Source: Methylohalobius sp964654415 (lineage in GTDB: Bacteria > Pseudomonadota > Gammaproteobacteria > Methylococcales > Methylothermaceae). From it: a stretch of DNA of 64,000 nucleotides. Under the pieces are notes generated by a model, which saw nothing but the letters and a program-made list of their open reading frames with translations, ran no database searches and was not told where the DNA came from. This document shows positions 8,645-16,192 of the stretch, one piece after another. Each line of letters begins with the position of its first letter. Position 1 is the first letter of the stretch. The translations under genes were made by a program, and so were the position numbers. The DNA is taken from contig CAZZIP010000003.1 in the NCBI GenBank assembly GCA_964654415.1, positions 186,001-250,000 of the forward strand, in the 5' to 3' direction.

Positions 8645-9118
8645 TTAGCGAGAGCCTCCTTGACGCTGTAGAAGCTCGTATAAGTACCAAAGCGTGGTGG
8701 CCGCCGGCGGAGCGATTTGCCCCTTGGCGACTTGGCGGATGGCCAAAAAAGCCAGCGCCAAGAAAATGAGGGAGGGATTGTCCAGACGGCTGCCGGAAAA
8801 GCGGCGCATCCAAGCGTCTAGGCGGTCGAGTTGGCGGCTGACCAACTCCTCTAGGGACTCCCGCGCCGGCGGCTTAAGGTCCAGATGAAACCAGCCCTGC
8901 TCCTTAGCCTGCCGCGCCAAGACCTTGAGCTCTAGGGAACCGTCGTGGAGGAGAAGCAGGCTGGCAGTCCTGGGGCTGGCTTGAACCCTCTGGATGTCGG
9001 AGCGAGCAGCGAGCGCAGTCTCCAGCGCGTGAAAATACGCTTCATCGCCGCGCCTTTCGGGGATTTTGAGCCGCACCCTTCCCGTCGCGAGGTGGCTTAA
9101 ATAAGCGCGAACAGTCAT
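8645..9118 (-). CDS. Small protein with an HMA-like N-terminal region and one membrane segment
   Basis: 157 aa. The first half (RAYLSHLATGRVRLKIPERR, then HALETALAARSDIQRVQASP) has the beta-alpha-beta spacing of proteins related to heavy-metal-associated domains, but the CxxC metal motif is absent. The second half holds a hydrophobic stretch, NPSLIFLALAFLAIRQVAKG, likely a membrane segment. Proteins of this type are often found next to DUF5132-like proteins and cation ATPases. Here it overlaps the DUF5132-like gene by four bases, so they are translated together. No function is known; a role in envelope or metal handling is only a guess. Confidence 0.6.
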   Translation of the reverse strand: MTVRAYLSHLATGRVRLKIPERRGDEAYFHALETALAARSDIQRVQASPRTASLLLLHDGSLELKVLARQAKEQGWFHLDLKPPARESLEELVSRQLDRLDAWMRRFSGSRLDNPSLIFLALAFLAIRQVAKGQIAPPAATTLWYLYELLQRQGGSR

Positions 9119-9378
9119 TCCTCGCTCGAAGGCATATCCTGATTTTTGGCCATTTTCTCCGCCCGCAGTTCGTCGTGGACTTCGGCGACGATGTCTTCCA
9201 GGTTCTCGACCGCCTCCGCCAGAATTTCGCGGCTTTTTTCAAAAGCGAGTACGCCGGATTTAATCGTGGCGCGCAAAAGCGCTCTTCCACCTGACCTGGA
9301 CAGTGCGGATTTGGCCAATAAAGCCGCTACCACCGCACCGGCTCCAAGTGCGATTCCTTTCAAAGTATCGTCGTTCAA
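9115..9378 (-). CDS. Small membrane protein, DUF5132-like
   Basis: 87 aa. A glycine/alanine-rich hydrophobic stretch near the N-terminus (LKGIALGAGAVVAALLAKSA) is followed by a charged, probably helical tail (EKSREILAEAVENLEDIVAE and EVHDELRAEKMAKNQ). This layout fits the DUF5132-type small membrane proteins. It overlaps the next gene by four bases (ATGA) and follows the EcsC gene by 27 bases, so all three are likely one unit. Function unknown. Confidence 0.6.
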   Translation of the reverse strand: MNDDTLKGIALGAGAVVAALLAKSALSRSGGRALLRATIKSGVLAFEKSREILAEAVENLEDIVAEVHDELRAEKMAKNQDMPSSEE

Positions 9379-9405
9379 AGCTTGCCGTCCTTCATTCTAG
9401 AAGCT

Positions 9406-10242
9406 TTAGGCAGCGCGTCGGTAACCCTTGCTCGCTTGCACGGTAACATGCAAGCGACGATATTCGGCTTCCACCACCGTCTTGCCGTACTTACGCTCCA
9501 AGCGCCGCACCGTAAAATGCCCCTTGGCGATAGACTGAAAGTGGTGCATGAAGACCACGTTAATGGTAGCCCCACCAGCTGCCCCGATCAACGGGATGGC
9601 TAAAGCTGCCGCGCGCTCGGTTAGATTGATGCCAAAGCGCTGGGCGATGAGAGCCACCATTCGAACCAAAACCGGCGCTCCTTTGGCTTGCAGGCCGTGA
9701 GCCTGAAGGTACTGCAGGGCTTCGGCCACGGCTACAGCCAAGGCCAACCGTACCCCATAGTAGCCGGTTTCGGCCGCATCGTCACCGGGAGTGCGTCCTC
9801 CTAAAGCGAATACCTCCAAACACGCTAGCCGCGCCTGCGGCTGCTCTAGCTGCTCGCCGTGTTCGCGGGCGATCGCCGCAATTGCTCGCAGCATCAAGAC
9901 AGTCGAAATAGGAAGTTCCAACAATAAAGCCGGCAGGCCGAAGAATCCCCCCACTGCCCCACAGGCCCCGCTCGCCAGCTGGTATAGGCGGTTTCTGGCT
10001 GGCCTGCATTTTTTAGAGCTCATGGTCAATAGTGCGGCCTCTAGGGCCTTTTCGACCGCAGATTGCGCCAAATCGTGCACCGCTTCGTACCACGCCGCCG
10101 GCAAGCGTTTGAACCCCAGTTCGAGCGGTTTGCCTAAAACGTGAGTAAACCGCGCAGCTAGGCTTGGGTACTCAAGCAGCCGGTAAGCTTCTACCAATTG
10201 CAGGCGGTCCTCAAACGAAAGGAGGGTAACAGGGGGACTCAT
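9406..10242 (-). CDS. EcsC family protein
   Basis: 278 aa. It matches the EcsC family, named after a Bacillus gene beside an ABC exporter but of unknown biochemical role. Supporting features are AAWYEAVHDLAQSAVEKALE near residue 48, a glycine-rich hydrophobic segment ASGACGAVGGFFGLPALLLE (about 90-110), ISTVLMLRAIAAIAREHGE, and a second one, ALAIPLIGAAGGATINVVFM (about 225-245), followed by HHFQSIAKGHFTVRRLERKY. Two amphipathic or membrane-associated regions are likely. It heads a three-gene unit with the DUF5132-like and HMA-like genes and is divergent from the 111-aa gene across a 243-bp A/T-rich spacer. Confidence 0.8.
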   Translation of the reverse strand: MSPPVTLLSFEDRLQLVEAYRLLEYPSLAARFTHVLGKPLELGFKRLPAAWYEAVHDLAQSAVEKALEAALLTMSSKKCRPARNRLYQLASGACGAVGGFFGLPALLLELPISTVLMLRAIAAIAREHGEQLEQPQARLACLEVFALGGRTPGDDAAETGYYGVRLALAVAVAEALQYLQAHGLQAKGAPVLVRMVALIAQRFGINLTERAAALAIPLIGAAGGATINVVFMHHFQSIAKGHFTVRRLERKYGKTVVEAEYRRLHVTVQASKGYRRAA

Positions 10243-10485
10243 AGGCTTGTCTCGCTATTTAGGTTTCATCATGCATTCATATTGGCATGCAAATATTAAA
10301 AAGTTTTGACAAAGTTTAGCCTCCAAACCGCAAGCATCAGCTCGAGCCGCTAACAAGCTTAATACCTGGCCGCCAAGGTGATCAAAACCGAGATAATTTA
10401 ACCACCGACTCGGAAACTATTAAGTTGTAAATCTATCTAAGCTACGTTTTTTTCCATTACAAACCTATGCCACAGGAGTCAGCTC

Positions 10486-10821
10486 ATGAGCGAGACCACC
10501 CTCCAACCTCAAGAAGAGACCACCTGCCAAGAAACTCAAGCCTCGTCCTTCTCCCGCCTCAAGCAGAGCCTTAAGGCCGGAGTATGCGATGCCTCCCAAG
10601 CGGTGGAGAAGACCTTCACCACCTTAGGCCGGTTAACTTCCAAGGCGGTTTATGGCACGTGCTATGGCGCCTCTTACGGCGTCACTTTCGCCGCTTTAGG
10701 CATTGCGCGGGTGCTGCCGGAGACCATGCTGCGCGGCTTCAAAGAAGGGGCAGAAGCTGCCGAGCGGACTTTAGAACGCCAATCGGAAACCCCAAGCGAG
10801 ACAGCAGAGCAGCCAGCTTGA
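10486..10821 (+). CDS. Hypothetical 111-aa protein
   Basis: Not recognised. A good ribosome-binding site (ACAGGAG) stands nine bases before the ATG. The first 25 residues are polar and Glu/Thr/Gln-rich. The middle (TTLGRLTSKAVYGTCYGASY, GVTFAALGIARVLPETMLRG) is mildly hydrophobic with Gly and Tyr, and the tail is acidic (GAEAAERTLERQSETPSE). It may associate with a membrane through one amphipathic helix. Composition recalls the DUF5132-like small proteins across the spacer, so a shared role with the EcsC group is possible but unproven. Confidence 0.6.
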   Translation: MSETTLQPQEETTCQETQASSFSRLKQSLKAGVCDASQAVEKTFTTLGRLTSKAVYGTCYGASYGVTFAALGIARVLPETMLRGFKEGAEAAERTLERQSETPSETAEQPA

Positions 10822-10834
10822 TCCTTGGCTTTGT

Positions 10835-10853
10835 GGCAATCGTTTAGATTGCC
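10835..10853. terminator. Possible bidirectional terminator hairpin between convergent genes
   Basis: GGCAATC and GATTGCC pair across a five-base loop exactly between the stops of the 111-aa gene and hypA. There is no strong T-run on either side, so it is a weak intrinsic terminator at best. Confidence 0.35.
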
Positions 10854-10855
10854 CC

Positions 10856-11194
10856 TCATTCGACGAGCAATTCTTTAAGCCGAATCTCCAATCCCGCCAC
10901 CACATCGAGCGGCGTCTGGCAGTGGCGACAAAGGTCATATAGTTCTTGCAGCGCCTGCTCCCTCTGGCATTTTGGGCAGCGACCACGCCCTGGAATCGGC
11001 ACGATCTCCAAGTCCGCTCCCTCGGCTGGACTTTCGGCCATTACTGCGGCAAAGCAAAACTCAAGCGCGTAAGGTTCCACGCACGATAAGGCGCCGACCG
11101 CCAAAACGACTTTGCGCACGCGGGTAAACCCTTGCCGAACCGCTTGTTCCTCGATGATCTGCTTAAGATTTTCAGCTAACGCAAGCTCGTGCAC
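10856..11194 (-). CDS. hypA: Hydrogenase nickel-insertion protein HypA
   Basis: 112 aa when started at GTG 11194. This start gives M-H-E-L, and the His after the initiator is the Ni ligand of HypA; GGGAGG lies just upstream. The zinc site is formed by CPKC and CRHC near residues 70-90. HypA delivers nickel with HypB to the [NiFe] large subunit. An upstream ATG at 11206 is possible but would bury the Ni-binding His. The start lies inside the end of the maturation protease gene (19-bp overlap). Its place at the end of the por-hox run, apart from hypBFCDE about 11 kb upstream, shows that maturation is split between two units. Confidence 0.92.
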   Translation of the reverse strand: MHELALAENLKQIIEEQAVRQGFTRVRKVVLAVGALSCVEPYALEFCFAAVMAESPAEGADLEIVPIPGRGRCPKCQREQALQELYDLCRHCQTPLDVVAGLEIRLKELLVE

Positions 11195-11661
11195 GCTGCC
11201 TCCCATTGCACAGGATCAGGTTTACTAAGCAGCGTTTCCGCAAACACCAGCGCCGCTTGTAGGTGCTTGTGCGCGGCAGGGCTGATCCCTTCCTTGAAAT
11301 CAAACCGTTCCCCGGCAATAGTTAGCAAAAAGGCAGGCGGCGGTGGCGCCATGAGCGTTTCCTGGTAAATCGCCAACAGCGCCCAGGGGCTTACGGCATG
11401 GCTAAAAGGGGCAAGCCGCTGGCCTTTGGAGGGCAGGCACAGGCGCTCCAGAGTAAAAGGAGCCGGGGTGTCGACTCCTGCATCGGCAAATAAGGCCAAA
11501 TCGCACGCCGCCAAATCTAGCACGTGCTCTACCTGAAGCTGCACGGCAACCTGCGCAGTCACCTGAGGCATCTTTTTGGCCAACGCCTCGACCAAAGCCG
11601 GCCCCAAGCCGTCGTCGCCGCGCCCGGGATTGCCGTAGCCGAGCAGCAATAGCTTCATCAC
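11176..11661 (-). CDS. hoxW: Hydrogenase maturation endopeptidase (HoxW-like, peptidase M52)
   Basis: 161 aa. It removes the C-terminal peptide of the hydrogenase large subunit after nickel is inserted. The N-terminal motif LLLGYGNPGRGDDGLGPAL has Asp where HybD/HyaD-type proteases have the metal-sensing Glu, as in HoxW-type enzymes. The other two metal ligands fit LFADAGVD (Asp near residue 58) and FSHAVSP (His near 88). It lies three bases behind hoxH, whose product carries the matching C-terminal extension. HoxW is named by context with the NAD-reducing hydrogenase. Confidence 0.9.
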   Translation of the reverse strand: MMKLLLLGYGNPGRGDDGLGPALVEALAKKMPQVTAQVAVQLQVEHVLDLAACDLALFADAGVDTPAPFTLERLCLPSKGQRLAPFSHAVSPWALLAIYQETLMAPPPPAFLLTIAGERFDFKEGISPAAHKHLQAALVFAETLLSKPDPVQWEAACTSLR

Positions 11662-11664
11662 GCC

Positions 11665-13161
11665 TCACTCAATGGTGCCATCGCTGTGGCGGACCAGGCG
11701 CTGGAGCACGTTTCCTTCCGCGTCTTGAAGCTCCACTTGCAGCGGCATTTGGCCCAACGCATGGGTGGCGCAGGAAAGGCAGGGGTCGTACGCGCGAATG
11801 GCGATCTCGATGCGGCTCAACAGCTCCTCGGTCAACTCCCGGCCGTCTAAGTATTCGGCCGCCACCTGGCGAATGGCCTCGTTCATGGCGGTGTTGTTGT
11901 GGGTGGTGGAAACGATCAAATTGGCGCGCCGGACCAACCCCTCCTCGTCGATCCGATAGTGGTGGATCAGGGTTCCGCGCGGCGCCTCAATCACGCCTAT
12001 GCCCTCCAAACGCCTCTCGCCTTGCGCTTGCAATTCTCCGCCGTATAAGTCGGGATCGGCCAAAAGCTGCTGGATTTTCTCGGCGCAGTGCACGATCTCA
12101 ATCATCCTCGCCCAGTGATAGGCCAAAGAAGCCTGTACCGGCCTGCCCGAATCGAGCTGGATGAACTCCTGGCGCGCCGCCTCGGCCCTTGGCGTATCAA
12201 AAAAGTCGCAGGCGTTAAGGCGCGCCAAAGGGCCTACCCGATACCAGCCGGCCTCAGGTCCCAACGCGACCAGATAAGGGAACTTCATGTACGACCAGGA
12301 TTTGACCTGCTCGTGGATCAGCGTCAAGTAATCGCCCTCTGGCACCTGGTCAACGAGGAGGCCTCCCTCCTCTCCCCTCACCCTTAACCTGCCGTCGTAC
12401 AGCTCGTGGCCGCCGTCTGGCCCAACCAGCGCCAAAAAAGGCGACGTTATCCGCGCAAAGCGCAGGTGAAATTCCGGCTCGGCAAGATAAATCCGCTTAA
12501 CCAGCGTCAAGCCCTCCTCGGCCCAGGTCAAAACCGAAGGCAGCTCCGCTTCCAAGCGGCTGCGATCTTCGGGTGCAAGGTGCTTGTTCATCCCGCCAGG
12601 GATAGGCCCTGTCCCGTGGATGCGCTTGCCGATCACTGCGCAGATCACTTCCTGGCCGAACTTGCGCAGTTTAATGCCTTTCAAAGCCAGGTCGTGGAAG
12701 CGTTCTTCCCGCAAAAGCTCCAGGATATTGCGCTTGGCCGTTGGGCTGTCAAAGCCAAACAACAAATCGGGCGAGGCGAGGTGGAAAAAATGCAACGCGT
12801 GCGATTGGAGAACCTGGCCGTAGTGCAAAAGCCGCCGCAGTTTCTCAGCGCTTGGGGGAATGCGTTCTGCTCCCACCAGGCGATCGACCGCCTTGGCGGC
12901 CGCCAACAGGTGGCTGACCGGGCAGATCCCGCACAATCTCTGCACCAGCACCGGCACCTCGAAATACGGTCGGCCTTGGATGAATTTCTCAAACCCGCGA
13001 AACTCGACGATGTGCAGGCGCGCCTGGCGGATGCGGTTATTCTCATCGAGCAGCAAAGTAACCTTGCCGTGGCCTTCCACGCGCGTGACCGGGTCAATCG
13101 CCACGCGGCGAAGGGTTTCTGGGCGGTCTGCGGTCTCTAAGTGGCGAAAGCGCTCAGTCAT
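11665..13161 (-). CDS. hoxH: [NiFe] hydrogenase large subunit HoxH (group 3, NAD-linked)
   Basis: 498 aa. It holds the Ni-Fe active site that splits or makes H2. N-terminal RVEGHGKVTL is followed by the L1 site RLCGICPVSH (about residue 60) with two Ni-binding Cys. The C-terminal L2 site is DPCLSCATHALG (about 460), after which a tail of about 30 residues is presumably cut off by HoxW. The overlap of eight bases with hoxY shows coupled translation. The partners HoxF, HoxU and HoxY place it among the cytosolic group 3d enzymes that exchange electrons with NAD(H). Confidence 0.96.
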   Translation of the reverse strand: MTERFRHLETADRPETLRRVAIDPVTRVEGHGKVTLLLDENNRIRQARLHIVEFRGFEKFIQGRPYFEVPVLVQRLCGICPVSHLLAAAKAVDRLVGAERIPPSAEKLRRLLHYGQVLQSHALHFFHLASPDLLFGFDSPTAKRNILELLREERFHDLALKGIKLRKFGQEVICAVIGKRIHGTGPIPGGMNKHLAPEDRSRLEAELPSVLTWAEEGLTLVKRIYLAEPEFHLRFARITSPFLALVGPDGGHELYDGRLRVRGEEGGLLVDQVPEGDYLTLIHEQVKSWSYMKFPYLVALGPEAGWYRVGPLARLNACDFFDTPRAEAARQEFIQLDSGRPVQASLAYHWARMIEIVHCAEKIQQLLADPDLYGGELQAQGERRLEGIGVIEAPRGTLIHHYRIDEEGLVRRANLIVSTTHNNTAMNEAIRQVAAEYLDGRELTEELLSRIEIAIRAYDPCLSCATHALGQMPLQVELQDAEGNVLQRLVRHSDGTIE

Positions 13162-13696
13162 AGCGGATCAGGAAATAAGGCAATTGCGGCGCATTGCCAG
13201 CGATGAGGGCGGTTAAAGCGGCCCAAATGGCATCAGCCGAAGGCGGACAACCGGGAATGGAATAGTCGACTTTCACCACCTCGTGGATGGGATGGACCCG
13301 GTCGAGCAACAACGGAAGCTCTGGGTCATCAGGTATCTTCGGATCGGTGACGCCAAGACCGGTAAGAAAAGCTTCCTTAAGGCAATCGCCCAGGTCGTAG
13401 CGGTTGCGGAGCGCCGGAATGCCACCGTTGATGGCACAGGCTCCAACCGCCACCAAAACCTTGCAGTTTTTGCGAAACGCGCGCAGCACTTCGACGTTTT
13501 CGGTGTTGCATACCCCGCCTTCGACCAGGCCGAGGTCGCACGGCCCGATCTGGCGGATGTCGCTTAACGGCGAGCGGTCGAATTCGGCGGTTTCCGCAAG
13601 TTCCAGCAGGCGCTCGTCGACGTCCATGAACGACATGTGGCAGCCAAAACAACCGGCGAGCGAACAGGTGGCGATTTTAAGCTTTGCCTTAGCCAT
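13154..13696 (-). CDS. hoxY: [NiFe] hydrogenase small subunit HoxY
   Basis: 180 aa, the short small-subunit type with one proximal [4Fe-4S] cluster. Cys ligands appear in TCSLAGCFGCHMSFMDVDE (residues about 10-20), VGACAINGGIP (about 93) and SIPGCPPSADAIW (about 150). It passes electrons between the Ni-Fe site in HoxH and the HoxU clusters. There is no Tat signal, in line with a cytosolic enzyme. It overlaps both neighbours by eight bases. Confidence 0.95.
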   Translation of the reverse strand: MAKAKLKIATCSLAGCFGCHMSFMDVDERLLELAETAEFDRSPLSDIRQIGPCDLGLVEGGVCNTENVEVLRAFRKNCKVLVAVGACAINGGIPALRNRYDLGDCLKEAFLTGLGVTDPKIPDDPELPLLLDRVHPIHEVVKVDYSIPGCPPSADAIWAALTALIAGNAPQLPYFLIRYD

Positions 13697-14429
13697 TTAC
13701 GCTTTGCTCTTCCCAACGCGCCCGCACCAAAGGCGCCTCTTGTTCTAAGCTTACCTCGGCGATGGTCTTTTGATCGTACTTGCGATGGCCAATAGGGGTG
13801 CAAAAAGCCGTTTCCTTCCGCACGATCGCTCCCACCGGACAGATGCGCGCTGCCAGATCGCTTGCTTTAAGTTCGCTGTCGCCCAGCTTGCCGGAGGGCG
13901 AGTTGACTACCAGGCGAGTGTGTATGCCGCGTCCGGCCAAGGCGAACACGTTTTTGCCTTCGGCCCGGCTGGCGCGCACGCACAGCTCGCAGAAAATACA
14001 GCGGTCACGGTCGAGCAGGATTTCGGGGTGGGAGGCGTCGATTTCCCGCTCTGGGAAAAAATGCGGAAAATAGCCCGTCGTCATTCCCAGGTAATAGCCC
14101 ATCGCTTGCAACTCGCACTGACCGCTCGCCTCGCACGAGGGGCAGAAATGATTGCCTTCGACAAACAGCATCTGCACCAGGCGCAGCCTCAGCTGGCGGA
14201 TTTCCTCGGAGGCTGAGATGACCTCCTGGCCTTCACCGGCCGGGAAGGTACACGCAGAGCAAAACCGGCCGTTGACTTTGACCGTGCATAGCTTACAGCT
14301 GCCGTGCGGGGAAAGCATAGGATGCCAGCACAGGTGGGGGATGTAGTAGCCTGCAGCCAGCGCGGCCTCCAAAATCGTCTGGCCGGCTTGGAAAGCGATT
14401 TCCTGACCGTCTAAAGCAAAGCTTGGCAT
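13689..14429 (-). CDS. hoxU: Hydrogenase diaphorase iron-sulfur subunit HoxU
   Basis: 246 aa, related to the N-terminal third of NuoG. A [2Fe-2S] site near residues 34-60 is given by HLCWHPMLSPHGSCKLC and RFCSAC; a His/Cys-ligated [4Fe-4S] site by EGNHFCPSCEASGQC (about 93-107); and a last [4Fe-4S] site by CIFCELC (about 145) with ICPVGA (about 196). It wires HoxFs flavin to HoxY. It overlaps hoxY and is 11 bases behind hoxF. Confidence 0.95.
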   Translation of the reverse strand: MPSFALDGQEIAFQAGQTILEAALAAGYYIPHLCWHPMLSPHGSCKLCTVKVNGRFCSACTFPAGEGQEVISASEEIRQLRLRLVQMLFVEGNHFCPSCEASGQCELQAMGYYLGMTTGYFPHFFPEREIDASHPEILLDRDRCIFCELCVRASRAEGKNVFALAGRGIHTRLVVNSPSGKLGDSELKASDLAARICPVGAIVRKETAFCTPIGHRKYDQKTIAEVSLEQEAPLVRARWEEQSVNG

Positions 14430-14440
14430 ACCTTAACTCC

Positions 14441-16192
14441 TTAAGCCAAATGGTCGGCAAAACGCCCAGTCAAGCGGCGCGCGGTCTCAAGCTCGGCGTC
14501 AAGATCAAAGCCGGGGGAAAAGTCGATCGCTCTTAAGGCCTCCTGATACGCATCGGGATAGGCGGCCAAGGTGGTCTTGATGGGATTGGCGGCGGTATGC
14601 CCCAGGCCGCAGTGGCTGGCTTCAAGCAACTGCCCCAAACGCTCCAGTTCCTGAAGGTCTCCTACCGTTCCTGAGCCGTGGCAGATTTTTTGGATCAATC
14701 TAAGCTGAAGCTGCGTCCCTACGCGACAGGGGGTACAAAAGCCGCACGATTCGTGGGCGAAGAAAGCGCTGAAATTGGCGGCGATATCCAATACCCTACG
14801 CTGTTTGCCGAACACCATAAACGCCCCTCCCGTCGGCAGATCTTCAAACGCCAGGCGGCGATGGTAATCGCGCGGGGCAACGAACGCGCCCGATGGTCCA
14901 CCGACCTGGACGCCTAAGCTGTCTTCGGCGCCGCATAGCTCAAGCACTTCCTCTACCCTCGTCCCCCAGGGAATTTCGTAAATTCCCGGTCGGGCGCAGT
15001 CGCCGCTGACCGAAAGCAACCTGGTTCCGCGCGACTTCTCCGTACCGACTTGCGCAAACCAAGCCCCACCATAAAGCGCGATCAACGCGGCGGAGAAAAA
15101 GCTTTCGACGTTGTTGACCACCGTCGGCTGCCCCCAAAGGCCAGAAGTAACCGGATACGGAGGGCGGTTTCTCGGGGTACCGCGGCGGCCTTCGATGGAG
15201 TTAAGCAGCGCCGACTCTTCCCCGCAGATATAGGCCCCAGCGCCGACGACGATGGCGATGTCGAAGTGCTTGTCGGCCAGGCCGCAGAGGTTGCGCCCCA
15301 AAAGCCCTCGCCGCCTTCGCGCGCGCAGCACCTGCTCCAATTGCGGGAGCAGAAATTCGTACTCGCCGCGCAGATACAAAAAGCCCTGTTTGGCCCCAGT
15401 GACTAAGGCAGCCAGGGTCATCCCCTCGAAGACCTGGTCGGCGTGGTGCTTGAGCAGCTCGCGGTCCTTGAAGGTGCCAGGCTCCCCCTCATCGGCGTTG
15501 CAGACGATGTAGCGCTCGCCTTGCGCCTCGCGGCAGGAGCGCCATTTCCGGGCCGTAGGGAAACCTGCGCCGCCGCGCCCGCGCAGCCCAGAAAGCTCGA
15601 GCTCGCGCATTATAAATTCGGCCCCTTTCTTAAGCGCTTTTTTCAAAGCCGCCCCCGAACGCCAAGGCGCCTTAAGCTGCAGGCCGCGCAGGCGGAAACT
15701 GTCTTGCACCTGAAACCACTCCTTAGGCCAGCGTTCCAGCGGCACGCCTTGTTCGATGCGCTGGGCAATGGCATCGATCAAAGAAGGAGTAAGGCGCGCG
15801 ATCGGCAAGCCGTTCACAAGCAGAGAAGGGCCCTGGTCGCACAAGCCGGTACAAGAGGTTTCCCAAACGCTCACCTGCCCGTCGGCGCGCACCTTGCCTG
15901 GAGAAACGCCCAAGCGCGCGCACAACCTGGCTTGCAATTCGGCGCGCCCCTTAAACTCATCGACGAGGCAGGTGCTAAAGTACACGCGATAGCGGCCTTG
16001 CGGCTGAGTCGCCAAAAACCCATAAAACTCGGCCACTCCCTGCACCTCGGCCAAAGGCAGCGCTAAAGCCGAAGCGACCTCACCCAACACCTTGGGCGAA
16101 AGATAGCCGTGTTGCTTTTGCCGCGCGCGCAATAGAGTCAGTAACGTAGCTCCCCGCTTATCAGCAACCACAGGCCTTAAGTCTTCCGTCAC
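14441..16192 (-). CDS. hoxF: Hydrogenase diaphorase flavoprotein HoxF (NuoE-NuoF fusion)
   Basis: 583 aa from GTG 16192; that start overlaps the previous stop as GTGA and has GGAGGT just before it. A longer reading from 16360 would only translate the previous gene in the wrong frame. Residues about 1-150 are NuoE-like (YFSTCLVDEFKGR, TSCTGLCDQGP), but one Cys of the usual C-x4-C is Phe, so its [2Fe-2S] cluster is probably absent, as I recall for other group 3d HoxF proteins. The NuoF part has LSGLRGRGGAGFPTARKW for NADH/FMN binding, ICGEESALLNSIEGRRG, and SCGFCTPCRVGTQ for a [4Fe-4S] cluster. It exchanges electrons with NAD(H). Confidence 0.94.
   Translation of the reverse strand: MTEDLRPVVADKRGATLLTLLRARQKQHGYLSPKVLGEVASALALPLAEVQGVAEFYGFLATQPQGRYRVYFSTCLVDEFKGRAELQARLCARLGVSPGKVRADGQVSVWETSCTGLCDQGPSLLVNGLPIARLTPSLIDAIAQRIEQGVPLERWPKEWFQVQDSFRLRGLQLKAPWRSGAALKKALKKGAEFIMRELELSGLRGRGGAGFPTARKWRSCREAQGERYIVCNADEGEPGTFKDRELLKHHADQVFEGMTLAALVTGAKQGFLYLRGEYEFLLPQLEQVLRARRRRGLLGRNLCGLADKHFDIAIVVGAGAYICGEESALLNSIEGRRGTPRNRPPYPVTSGLWGQPTVVNNVESFFSAALIALYGGAWFAQVGTEKSRGTRLLSVSGDCARPGIYEIPWGTRVEEVLELCGAEDSLGVQVGGPSGAFVAPRDYHRRLAFEDLPTGGAFMVFGKQRRVLDIAANFSAFFAHESCGFCTPCRVGTQLQLRLIQKICHGSGTVGDLQELERLGQLLEASHCGLGHTAANPIKTTLAAYPDAYQEALRAIDFSPGFDLDAELETARRLTGRFADHLA

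Noticed and set aside
12406..13140. 244-codon plus-strand frame opposite hoxH
   Set aside because: Antisense shadow of a highly conserved gene.
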